Source: Verrucomicrobiia bacterium (GTDB taxonomy: Bacteria > Verrucomicrobiota > Verrucomicrobiia > Limisphaerales > UBA11358). Taken from it: DNA of 64,000 bases. The DNA lies in contig JARLJW010000084.1 in NCBI GenBank assembly GCA_031290985.1, forward strand, positions 62,001 through 126,000, written 5' to 3'. The notes under the pieces were generated by a model. That model worked only from the letters and a program-made list of their open reading frames with translations, was not told the DNA's origin and searched no databases. Of this stretch, positions 27,500-35,780 are shown one piece after another; position 1 is the first letter of the stretch, and the number at the start of each line of letters is the position of its first letter. Made by a program: the position numbers and the translations under genes.

Positions 27500-29116
27500 A
27501 TGAGCTACCTGCTGTTTCCCGGACGACATCTGGTCAATACGACGTTTCAGGGAAAATACTTGCAGCGTGTGCTGGCCGGGCCGCCGGCCACCCTGCCCGG
27601 CTTCATCGCGGGCCGCGCGACCTTGGCCGGACCACCGGCGGAAATCATTTTTGCCATCACGTCGTCGAACCAGGAAAATTCGCGGTTCAACCCGGTTCCG
27701 TTCCATGTCCGCGCGATGGGCGTGGACCGGTTTGCGCGGCAGCTGCGAGCGCAGGGCAAATTCCGTTACCGGGTCTTCGGCATTCCGCATTACGGGCACA
27801 CGGAGCATTTCGCCGCATTCACGGTCAAGGAAATCGCGTATCAGAGCGAGCAAGCGATCCAGCTCACGCCGGAAAACTGCGTGGTGCTATGCTCGACACC
27901 GGAAGTGGTGCGGCTGTACCGGGAACTCGGTTTTGGAATCGTCCCGGCGGAGTTGAGCGCGCCGGAACCGCGGCCGGCGACGCCGATTGAAATCATCCGT
28001 GAAATCGGCGGACAGAAACACGGCTGGCGCGCGGGCCGGCTGGCCGGCACCCAGCTTGCCGCCAGCCATGTGAGCCTGTTTGAGGATTTTCCGGAAGTGC
28101 CCGGGCGCATCGCGCGGCTGTATCAAGATCCGCTGACCAACCAGGAGGGCGGCCTGACGGCGGCGCGGAATTACAGCAGCTATGCGCGCGGCATGAACGA
28201 AATCATCCGGCTGAAGTATCTCGACATCCAAAAGGCCGTCCGGGGCGGGCGCATCGTGGATGAAGGCTGCGCCGACGGGGCGTTGCTGGCGGAGATCAGC
28301 CGGGATTTTCCGGACTCGGATTTGTTCGGCATCGACCTGTCGGCAGAATTTGCGGGCCGGTTCATGGAACGCCAGCAGGCCGGTGAATTTGGCGGGGCGT
28401 ATGTGCATTTTTTCCACCGGAACCTTTTTGACCGCATCTTTGAGCCGGCGTCACTGGACACCACCATCTGCAACAGCACGCTGCATGAGATCTGGAGCTA
28501 CGGCGAGGGCGAGCCATCGGTGCGCAGCTATCTCGCGGAAAAGCTGCGGCAACTGCGCCCGGGCGGACGGCTGCTCATCCGCGATGTGGTCGGGCCACAG
28601 GCTGGCGGGCGCGAGGTGTTATTATGGTGCGCGGAGGATGACGGGGAAAATCTGGCGCGGGCGGAGATCGCCCGGCACGCGGGCCGCGACCATGACTGGC
28701 TGCAGACGCTCTCCACGCGCAGCCGGTTTTATCTGTTCGCGTGGGATTTTCTGGGCGGCGGGAGCGGATTCACTTTCACGGAAGGCGTCGGGCAGAACCG
28801 GCCGGTGTTCCGGCTCACGCTGCGGTGGGCGGCGGAGTTTCTGTCCAAGAAAGATTACCTCGACAACTGGTCGAGCGAGATGAACGAGGAATTTTGTTTC
28901 TGGGATTTTCCAAAGTGGAAGCAAGTTTTGACCGAAACCGGTTTTCAGGTCTTTGAAAATCCGAATAGTGCGGCGGAAAGCTCGCGTGTTTACACCAATC
29001 CGTGGATCGTGGAGCATCGCCACGCGGGCCACGTTAAAATCATGGAATTGGATGGAAAAGCTTTGGCTTGGCCGCCGACCAACATGGTGTTGATCGCCGG
29101 GCGGCCGCCGGGCTGA
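27500..29116 (+). CDS. Two-domain protein: NMNAT-like N-terminal half and SAM methyltransferase C-terminal half
   Basis: 538 residues. The C-terminal half has methyltransferase motif I (RIVDEGCADGALLAEI, ~residues 250-265, then FGIDLS) and later motifs (NSTLHEIW; RQLRPGGRLLIRDVV). The first ~165 residues read like a nucleotidyltransferase of the NadM kind: FPGRHLVNTTFQGKYL at the place of GRFxPxHxGH, FAITSSNQENSRFNPVPFHVR like the Q/S-E-N-P-F-T-x-x-E-R stretch, and VVLCSTPEVVRLYRELGF like the SGNPxVxxLF stretch. HxGH itself is lost. That likeness is my reading, not certain. It follows nadK by 8 bp, so a nucleotide-binding role in NAD metabolism is attractive. Substrate unknown. Confidence 0.72.
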   Translation: MSYLLFPGRHLVNTTFQGKYLQRVLAGPPATLPGFIAGRATLAGPPAEIIFAITSSNQENSRFNPVPFHVRAMGVDRFARQLRAQGKFRYRVFGIPHYGHTEHFAAFTVKEIAYQSEQAIQLTPENCVVLCSTPEVVRLYRELGFGIVPAELSAPEPRPATPIEIIREIGGQKHGWRAGRLAGTQLAASHVSLFEDFPEVPGRIARLYQDPLTNQEGGLTAARNYSSYARGMNEIIRLKYLDIQKAVRGGRIVDEGCADGALLAEISRDFPDSDLFGIDLSAEFAGRFMERQQAGEFGGAYVHFFHRNLFDRIFEPASLDTTICNSTLHEIWSYGEGEPSVRSYLAEKLRQLRPGGRLLIRDVVGPQAGGREVLLWCAEDDGENLARAEIARHAGRDHDWLQTLSTRSRFYLFAWDFLGGGSGFTFTEGVGQNRPVFRLTLRWAAEFLSKKDYLDNWSSEMNEEFCFWDFPKWKQVLTETGFQVFENPNSAAESSRVYTNPWIVEHRHAGHVKIMELDGKALAWPPTNMVLIAGRPPG

Positions 29117-29119
29117 GGG

Positions 29120-29256
29120 GGGCATATCCTGAGGCCCCCGTTTGGAGTTCCGCCTTTAGGCGGTTCGGGGCATTCGCCCACCCGGACCGCCTAAAGGCGG
29201 AACTCCAAACCCGGCGTCAGGGTTCGTCGGGGGCCGTGTCAGGTTGCGCCCGATGA
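29120..29256. repeat. Dispersed palindromic element, copy 2 of 2 (paired with 8961-9095)
   Basis: Core arms CGCCTTTAGGCGG and CCGCCTAAAGGCGG with GGAGTTC outside and AACTCC on the other side, as in copy 1, with a different ~21-bp centre. Weak homology continues to a GTTGCGCCCG tail. It lies between the methyltransferase fusion and the ligase gene, in a 225-bp gap. Confidence 0.75.
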
Positions 29257-29341
29257 AGGCGCGGGGCTTTTTTCTTCCTCGCGCCGGGCCGGGCAAATTG
29301 ATAAATGCAGCTTTAAAAAGCGCGCCAACCAGATCATTTTT

Positions 29342-30664
29342 ATGCCAGACCTTCAAGATGGCCAGACGGTGGAGATGCAGGGCTCCGGGGCAAAACCTTA
29401 TGTCCTGAAAAATACCGGCGGTGTTTATTCGTGCAGTTGCCCGGCGTGGCGCAACCAGTCCATCGCCATCGAAAAGCGTACGTGCAAACATCTGCGCAAA
29501 CTGCGCGGCGACGCGGCGGAAGAAGCGCGCACCGGCGGGGCATTGCCGCAGCGCCCGGCCAAGGCCGGCGCGGAGGGCGAAGGCGATGGAGATTCCGGCC
29601 CGTCGTTGCTGCTGGCGGAGAGCTGGGACAATGCCGCCGACCTCTCGGACTGGTGGATGAGCGAGAAGCTGGACGGCGTGCGCGCGTATTGGGACGGGAA
29701 ACAATTCCTTTCACGCCAAGGCAATATTTATCACGCCCCAGATTGGTTCATCGAAGGACTGCCGGCGGTGCCGTTGGATGGCGAACTGTGGATCGACCGG
29801 AAGAAATTTCAGCGCACCGTCAGCATCGTGCGGCGGCAGGACAAGAATGATCTGTGGAACGAAGTGCGGTATCTCATCTTTGATGCGCCGGCGGCGAACG
29901 GCGGTTTTGAAGACCGGCTGGCATTCCTGAAAGAGGCCCTGACCAAGGGGGCGGCGAAGTTCGCACAACAACATCCGCATGAGAGGTGCAAAAGTTTGGA
30001 GGCATTGCGGGCGGAGCTGACGCGCATCGAGGCCTTGGGTGGCGAAGGTTTGATGCTGCGCCAGCCGGGATCGAAATATGTGGCCGGGCGCTCCGCGACG
30101 TTGCTGAAGGTAAAAACATTTCACGATGCCGAAGCCGTGGTCGTGGGCCATCAGGCGGGCGCGGGCCGGCACAAGGGGCGGATGGGCGCGCTGCTGGTGC
30201 GGTTGCCGGACGGCACGGACTTCGCCATCGGCACCGGCTTCAGCGACCGGGAACGTGAAAATCCGCCGGCCATCGGCGCGACCGTGACGTTCCGATATCA
30301 GGAGCTTTCAGATGCGGGCGTGCCGCGGTTCCCGAGCTGGGTCGGCGTCCGGCATGATGTGGCAATGCAAGCGGCGAAAGCTGTGCCGGAGCGGAAGTCG
30401 CAGGCGACCGCGCCAACAGTTGTCACCACGAGCGCGGCGACAGCGGCAACGAAAGCGCGTTACTTCGAGTTTGTGAAAGACGGCTCCAGCAAGTTCTGGG
30501 AAGTGTCGCAGGCGGGCAACACGATGACCACGCGCTGGGGACGCATCGGTTCCGCCGGTCAATCGAAGACGAAGTCGTTTGCGGATGAACCGGCAGCGGC
30601 GAATGCGATGGCCGCGCTGATTGAGGACAAGACGGATGAGGGCTACAAGGAACAAGCTGGATGA
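29342..30664 (+). CDS. SWIM zinc finger-ATP-dependent DNA ligase-WGR fusion
   Basis: 440 residues. Residues 28-52 are a SWIM finger (Cys31-x-Cys33-x14-Cys48-x-His50). The ligase adenylation domain follows: motif I EKLDGVR with Lys109 as the AMP-accepting residue, LDGELW (145-150), YLIFDAP (177-183), EGLMLRQPGS (~235-244) and LLKVK (motif V). An OB fold covers ~262-340. A Thr/Ala/Ser linker (~350-371) leads to a WGR domain (373-440, Trp399-Gly-Arg). It would seal nicks, with SWIM and WGR directing it to particular DNA ends. ATP-dependent ligases are accessory in bacteria. This domain set is unusual. Co-translated with the next gene (ATGA). Confidence 0.9.
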   Translation: MPDLQDGQTVEMQGSGAKPYVLKNTGGVYSCSCPAWRNQSIAIEKRTCKHLRKLRGDAAEEARTGGALPQRPAKAGAEGEGDGDSGPSLLLAESWDNAADLSDWWMSEKLDGVRAYWDGKQFLSRQGNIYHAPDWFIEGLPAVPLDGELWIDRKKFQRTVSIVRRQDKNDLWNEVRYLIFDAPAANGGFEDRLAFLKEALTKGAAKFAQQHPHERCKSLEALRAELTRIEALGGEGLMLRQPGSKYVAGRSATLLKVKTFHDAEAVVVGHQAGAGRHKGRMGALLVRLPDGTDFAIGTGFSDRERENPPAIGATVTFRYQELSDAGVPRFPSWVGVRHDVAMQAAKAVPERKSQATAPTVVTTSAATAATKARYFEFVKDGSSKFWEVSQAGNTMTTRWGRIGSAGQSKTKSFADEPAAANAMAALIEDKTDEGYKEQAG

Positions 30665-31713
30665 CGGCCTCGCGTGGCATCGAATCCAAATCACTTCAGA
30701 AAAAATCAACCTGCATGAAAACAAAGACCACAAAAGAAAAAAAACCCACGCTCGTCCATGAAATTGATAAAAAAGACTGGCAGCTTTACAGATTGGCATT
30801 CACACCAGACAGCCGCATGTTGATTCTTGCTCCCAAAGGTCACGACACGACCGTCATGGACTTGGGGAGCTGGAATTGCCGGACATTCCCCAGGCCTCCA
30901 ATCGCGGCGGTGCGGGTGGTCTTTTCGCCCGACAGCGCCAGTTTTATCGTAACCTCATTTAACTTTGTGCCCTTGCAGTGTCTTGAAACCAAAACCAACG
31001 CTGTCCGGTGGTCACTGACGCCCGGGAGCATGGATGCAGAATTCAGTCCAGACGGAAAACTTGTTGCCGCCACCCAAGGAAAATCGGTCCTGCTCTGCGA
31101 CACTGGAAACGGGCGAATCCATCATAAAATGGCCGGCCACAAATCTCGCGTGGACCATGTCAGGTTTTCTGCCGACGGGCGACGGGTGGCCAGCGCCGCA
31201 CAGTCGCAAGTCTGTCTTTGGGATGTGCAGAGTGGAACATTGGTCGCAATGGTTCAGGAAAAACAGGGGGAAATCTCGGCGATCACATTGTCGGGGGATG
31301 GCCATATTTTAGCCGCCGCCACGGGCAAAGGCTCCGTTTCCACCTATGACACAATCACCGGACAAAAGCAGTGTGAGTGGCAGGCGGGTACAAGCCACAT
31401 CTGGAATCTGCATCTGAGCGCTGACGGCAAACGACTTTTGGATTATGGCCGGCTCTGGGAATTGCCTGAGTGCCGACAGATTTACCAAGCCCCGCCAGAC
31501 TCTTTGTGCAAATTCACACCCGACGGCCGAGCCTTGGTGGTGCTGGCTGATGGCATGGTCGAGTTGGTGGATCTGGAGGGCCGATCGCTAAACAAGGCGC
31601 CTTTGAAGAACGATCAAAAAATGATCACCTTTGCCGTGTCTCCCGACCGAAACTGGCTGGCCTGCAGTTCGTCCGACAAGCTAGCAATTTGGAAGGTAGA
31701 CGGGGTGCTTTGA
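30661..31713 (+). CDS. WD40-like beta-propeller protein
   Basis: 350 residues. Repeating blades such as AFTPDSRMLILA, AEFSPDGKLVAAT, VRFSADGRRVASAAQSQVCL, LSGDGHILAAATG, LSADGKRLLDYG and FAVSPDRNWLACSSS give about seven blades, no signal peptide. The ATG at 30661 overlaps the ligase stop (ATGA); an internal ATG at 30715 is an alternative. Base composition is less GC-rich than the ligase gene. Propellers are protein-interaction platforms, often in conflict or signalling systems. It ends 24 bp from the convergent VWA gene. Confidence 0.85.
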   Translation: MTASRGIESKSLQKKSTCMKTKTTKEKKPTLVHEIDKKDWQLYRLAFTPDSRMLILAPKGHDTTVMDLGSWNCRTFPRPPIAAVRVVFSPDSASFIVTSFNFVPLQCLETKTNAVRWSLTPGSMDAEFSPDGKLVAATQGKSVLLCDTGNGRIHHKMAGHKSRVDHVRFSADGRRVASAAQSQVCLWDVQSGTLVAMVQEKQGEISAITLSGDGHILAAATGKGSVSTYDTITGQKQCEWQAGTSHIWNLHLSADGKRLLDYGRLWELPECRQIYQAPPDSLCKFTPDGRALVVLADGMVELVDLEGRSLNKAPLKNDQKMITFAVSPDRNWLACSSSDKLAIWKVDGVL

Positions 31714-31737
31714 TATCTCACCGGACCAAGGGGTGAT

Positions 31738-32937
31738 TTACTTCTCCTTCTTGGTCCCCACCCGCGCCGCCAGCGCTTTGAGATCCTGCTTCTTAAGCAC
31801 GCCTTCGATCAGCTCCGGCAACTTGTTGGGCGTGCAGCCGAAGCAGGGCACGCCGAACTCGGAAATCTTTTTGGCCAGGTTCTGGTCGAAGGTCGGGATG
31901 TCGCTGTCAGAAAGCGCGAGGAGGCAGATGACGCGCACGCCGGATTCCACCTGCTCCTTCAGCCGGCGCACGAGCTGGGCCTGGTTGCCGCCTTCGTACA
32001 GGTCGGTGATGAGGAAAAAAATGGTCTGCGCGGGGTCGGTGATGAATTTCTCGCAGTAGGCGACGGCCTGGTTGATGTCCGTGCCGCCGCCGAGCTGCAC
32101 GCCAAAGATCATGTCCACGGGATCGCTGCCGCATTGTTCGGTGAGATCCACCACGTTGGTATCGAAGGCGACCACGCGCGTGTTCAAGGCGGGCAAGGAC
32201 GCGAAGATCGAGCCGGTCACCGAGCCGTAAACCACCGATTCCGCCATGGAGCCGCTCTGGTCCATGCAGACGATCACGGTCCAGTTGTTTGAACGCTGGG
32301 CGCGCGAGTAGAAATAGACCTTCTCCGGGACGATCGTTCCGAGCGACGGCTGATAATTCTTCAGGTTGCGGCCGATGGTCCATTTCCAATCGATGGAGGG
32401 CGCGTGGGGGATCGGCGAATGTTCCTTGCGGTTCAGTGCGCCCATGACGGCCTGGCGGATGCGCTGCTCCAGCAGGCGCTTGATCTTTTCCACCACGGCG
32501 CGGACGACCATGCGGGCGGTGTCCTTGGTGCGCTCGGGGATGCGCCCCTTCAACGACATCAGCGTACCCACCAACTGCGGGCTGGGCTCGACGGTCTTCA
32601 ACATCTCCGGCTCGAACAGCAGTTGGGTCAAACCCTTCTTCTCGATGGCGTCGTTCTGGATGACGGTGACGACGTCCTCCTTGAAGTAGCTGCGGATGTC
32701 GCCGAGCCACTTGGCGAGGTTGGGCGCGGATGGCCCCAGCCCGGCGGAACGCTGGCTGCTTTTGCCTTCGCCGCCGGATTCGTCGTAGATGGCGGCGAGC
32801 GCCTCGTCCATCGCCGCCTGCTCCGGCGAAAGCTCGCACCCGCCCCCGCCGCCCATTTTAGCGAGCGAATCCTGCGCGTGCTGACCCAGGATCAGCCGCC
32901 AGCGCTTTATCTGTTCTTTATCAACGGTGGTTGGCAT
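31738..32937 (-). CDS. VWA-domain protein of the CoxE/YehP type
   Basis: 399 residues. A helical N-terminus (~1-215) precedes a von Willebrand factor A domain with a complete MIDAS: CMDQSGSM (Asp226-x-Ser228-x-Ser230), GGGTDINQA and ITDLYEG. Such proteins pair with MoxR-type AAA+ ATPases as substrate or metal-dependent adaptors. Here the MoxR gene is four kilobases upstream in the same operon. The layout and neighbours correspond to E. coli YehP. It is the last gene, 1 bp after the DUF5682 gene. Confidence 0.88.
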   Translation of the reverse strand: MPTTVDKEQIKRWRLILGQHAQDSLAKMGGGGGCELSPEQAAMDEALAAIYDESGGEGKSSQRSAGLGPSAPNLAKWLGDIRSYFKEDVVTVIQNDAIEKKGLTQLLFEPEMLKTVEPSPQLVGTLMSLKGRIPERTKDTARMVVRAVVEKIKRLLEQRIRQAVMGALNRKEHSPIPHAPSIDWKWTIGRNLKNYQPSLGTIVPEKVYFYSRAQRSNNWTVIVCMDQSGSMAESVVYGSVTGSIFASLPALNTRVVAFDTNVVDLTEQCGSDPVDMIFGVQLGGGTDINQAVAYCEKFITDPAQTIFFLITDLYEGGNQAQLVRRLKEQVESGVRVICLLALSDSDIPTFDQNLAKKISEFGVPCFGCTPNKLPELIEGVLKKQDLKALAARVGTKKEK

Positions 32938-32938
32938 T

Positions 32939-35287
32939 TCACAGACCTTCGAAATCGAAGCCGGACAACTCGTCCAATTTCTTTTTTTCCTGCTCGTTTA
33001 ATTCCGCGCTCAAGACCTCGCTCACCGCGGCAAGGTTGACGCCCCAGATTTCGCCGAGGTTTTCGGTGATGCTGTTTTTCTCCGCCGGGGAAAAATCGCC
33101 GAACGAGCGGCGAAGAAAAACCAGCGCCCGCTTGAATTCCTCATCCGTGAGCGACGCGACGTAGTTGTCCAGTTGTTCCCAAAGCGCGAGGCGGGTGAGC
33201 AGCGCGTAACGGTTCCGCTGGGCCAGCCCCTCGAACCAGCCCGCGCCGAGGTCGGCGGAGATGCCGGGCGACAAGCGGCGGGAAACTTCGCGGGCGAGTT
33301 CGTCATTCGAGATCAGGTTGCGTTCCACGAGCAGGGCGCAGGCGTAGCCGGACAAGAGCGGGTTCAAGTGATCCGCGCGGGCGAGCTTTTGCAGCTCGCT
33401 GATCCAAAGAGGTTCGTCAATCAACGCGGTATAGTCCAGCGCGACCTTGTTCAGTTCATTGATGCCGGCGACCATCTTCTTCGCGGCGGCGAGGTCGCAA
33501 CTGGCCGCACCGACGAGCGACAGGGCGCCTTCGAGGAACAACTGTTCCAGCAACGGCTTCAAGGGTGCCGCATCGAACTGCCGCACGTCACCGTACCGGA
33601 TGACCAGCCCGAGTTCGTAGGTGGCGCTGGCGAGCGCGGTGAAATCGGAGGAATCGCTGGCCAACCGCTGGAGCGTCTGGCGGGCGAGCTCGATCGACGC
33701 GCTCATGCCGCATTCACAGGCCTGCCGGATGACTTTCGAGGCCTCCGCCACGGAGGCGCATTTCTCGAGGCACTGCTTGAACTTGAAGGCCACCGCGAGT
33801 TCGATGGTTTCGCCCAGCAACACGGCCTCGACGATGGCGATCTCGGCTTCGGGCGTCCATTGCAAGGCCCAGGATTCGGCCCAGGTCGTCCCCTGCTGGC
33901 GCACGGTCAGTTGCTTGGCAAAATCGACGTCCAGCACGGCCAGGCGGTGCAGAAAGCTGGAGCGATGCAGATCGAGAAAGGCGGCTTCAGCGGTTTTAAC
34001 GCGGCGATTCTCGCGCAAGTCGAGATCCAGTTCGCGGCGCACGGCCGCTTTGAACTGATCCAGCTTGAGGCGCGTGAGTTCGCGATAAAAGTCGTCCTGG
34101 ATGGAGGTCTGGCTGACGCCCTTGGCGAGCGAACCGATGGCCGTGCCCACTTCCACGCGGAGCAACGATTCGCGCACGACCGACGGGTCGCCCTGGCCGA
34201 GCAACGCCACGGCGGCATCCTGCAGGTCGCGCAGCGTCGGCAACGAATTTTTCATGTGCGCCATGGCCTCGGCCAGCCGGACGCCTTCGATGACCTCGGC
34301 CGTAGAGCGAAACGTCCCGGACGCGCGGAGTTCGCGCACGACGCTGGTGAGGAACAGCGTGGGCAGCGCCGGGGCGGAGTCTTTCTTGAAACCGTTCCAG
34401 ACCATTTCGAAGTAGGCGGGCGCGTGATTGCCCGCGCCGTAACCCGACTGCGAGGACAGCTTGAAAAAGGAATACGGCATCAATGTGAGCTTGGATTCGC
34501 GACGGCGCAGCTTGGCGAATTCCTCATCCGTCATGGGCGGCTGCTCCGGCCCGAGGGCCGTGGCGTGGAAAGCGCCGGTGACAACGACGATCTGTTCCGG
34601 CTTGAGCCCGCCGGCGATGGCTTCCTGAATTTTTCGCCGCATGTAGGCTTCGCGCACCAGGTTCTCAGCGGAACGGCGCGTGGAAAAATCTTCCATCGTG
34701 CGCAATTCCGCCCCGTACGCCCGCGCGGCATTTAAATAAGCATCATCACCGCGCAACTGTTCGAAGTGGCGTTCCCAATACGTTTCGTAATCTGGCTCAC
34801 CGGCGAGGCGGGCGATCTGGTCGTAAACCGAATCGCGCTTTGGCTCGATGACGGGCGGAGGCATTTCGGCGTCGTCAGCGTCCTGATCGATCTTCGCCTT
34901 ATCCGTTTCTGCTGCCGGCTGCTCCGGCTCGACTACCGCCGTACCGTCATCACGATCCATCAGGCCGAGGAAGACCGACGAGGGCAAATCCATGAAACGG
35001 GCTTTGACCTTGTTTTCCTGGCACCAACTGAGCGCCTGATATTCCGGGCTGTAAGTCGCCAGCGGATAAACAAAGGTCCGGACCGGGGCATCGGCGGTGT
35101 ACGCGAGAATGGCGATGGGCAGTTTCGACTTGGGACTGACGATGTGTGGGATCAATTCATCCGCATCATCCGAGCCTTCGATCAACACCAGCTTGGGCCG
35201 GACACGGTCGAGCAACTGCCGCAAATGCCACGCCGCCGCCGGGGAAAGATGGCGGACGCCGAAGATATGCGGGGTGGGCGTTGGCAT
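32939..35287 (-). CDS. DUF5682-family protein (YehM-like)
   Basis: 782 residues. The N-terminal domain (HIFGVRHLSPAAAWHL, KLVLIEGSDDADELI, then a His in TGAFHATALG) resembles the TIKI/TraB/EreA-like esterase or peptidase fold, with conserved His and Glu residues. The C-terminal ~400 residues are helical and repeat-like. DUF5682 proteins occur with MoxR, VWA and SWIM partners, as in the yeh locus of E. coli; no function is established. An acidic linker lies near residues 125-145. Confidence 0.82.
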   Translation of the reverse strand: MPTPTPHIFGVRHLSPAAAWHLRQLLDRVRPKLVLIEGSDDADELIPHIVSPKSKLPIAILAYTADAPVRTFVYPLATYSPEYQALSWCQENKVKARFMDLPSSVFLGLMDRDDGTAVVEPEQPAAETDKAKIDQDADDAEMPPPVIEPKRDSVYDQIARLAGEPDYETYWERHFEQLRGDDAYLNAARAYGAELRTMEDFSTRRSAENLVREAYMRRKIQEAIAGGLKPEQIVVVTGAFHATALGPEQPPMTDEEFAKLRRRESKLTLMPYSFFKLSSQSGYGAGNHAPAYFEMVWNGFKKDSAPALPTLFLTSVVRELRASGTFRSTAEVIEGVRLAEAMAHMKNSLPTLRDLQDAAVALLGQGDPSVVRESLLRVEVGTAIGSLAKGVSQTSIQDDFYRELTRLKLDQFKAAVRRELDLDLRENRRVKTAEAAFLDLHRSSFLHRLAVLDVDFAKQLTVRQQGTTWAESWALQWTPEAEIAIVEAVLLGETIELAVAFKFKQCLEKCASVAEASKVIRQACECGMSASIELARQTLQRLASDSSDFTALASATYELGLVIRYGDVRQFDAAPLKPLLEQLFLEGALSLVGAASCDLAAAKKMVAGINELNKVALDYTALIDEPLWISELQKLARADHLNPLLSGYACALLVERNLISNDELAREVSRRLSPGISADLGAGWFEGLAQRNRYALLTRLALWEQLDNYVASLTDEEFKRALVFLRRSFGDFSPAEKNSITENLGEIWGVNLAAVSEVLSAELNEQEKKKLDELSGFDFEGL

Positions 35288-35333
35288 GACAGGTAAAAAT
35301 CGAAATAGGGATCTTATAAACGGGGAATCCCAA

Positions 35334-35768
35334 TCAAGATTTCCATAATGTATGTGTTAATTTCAGGCCGATATGACCATTGTCGTTGGTGATAATATCA
35401 AACTGGAAACCTCTACCGAATCGTGGCCCAACCTGCCAGCCAACTACGACACTTTTGCAATCAGGCGCGACCACGAAATCATACGTACCTCGGTCGTAAT
35501 ACATGCCGCTCCTGCTAGCCGGAGCCGGAATGGTAAAAGTCGTTTCCAGAGGAACCATTTCAGTATGAGTAATGCACCATGTTCCAAGGATATTACCCGT
35601 CATCTGACCTCTCGCATCCAAGTCTGAAAACTGCCGCGCATATCCTTTAATCGGGGCACAGCCTATGAATGTGCGAGAAAACCATCCACTTTGGAGTCCA
35701 CATAACTCGCCGCGGAAATACTCCAAAACGCGTTGAGTGACGTCATCATTTGTAGTGGAAAGACTCAT
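35334..35768 (-). CDS. Unrecognised 144-residue protein inside the MoxR/VWA operon
   Basis: MSLSTTNDDVTQRVLEYFRG starts a compact, beta-rich soluble protein with aromatic strands (YDFVVAPDCKSVVVGWQVG). No family recognised, no signal peptide. It lies 12 bp after the MoxR gene and 46 bp before DUF5682, in a stretch of clearly lower GC than its neighbours, so it looks like a later insertion. A small accessory, effector or immunity-like protein is possible but unproven. Confidence 0.65.
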   Translation of the reverse strand: MSLSTTNDDVTQRVLEYFRGELCGLQSGWFSRTFIGCAPIKGYARQFSDLDARGQMTGNILGTWCITHTEMVPLETTFTIPAPASRSGMYYDRGTYDFVVAPDCKSVVVGWQVGPRFGRGFQFDIITNDNGHIGLKLTHTLWKS

Positions 35769-35780
35769 AATTGTTTACTC

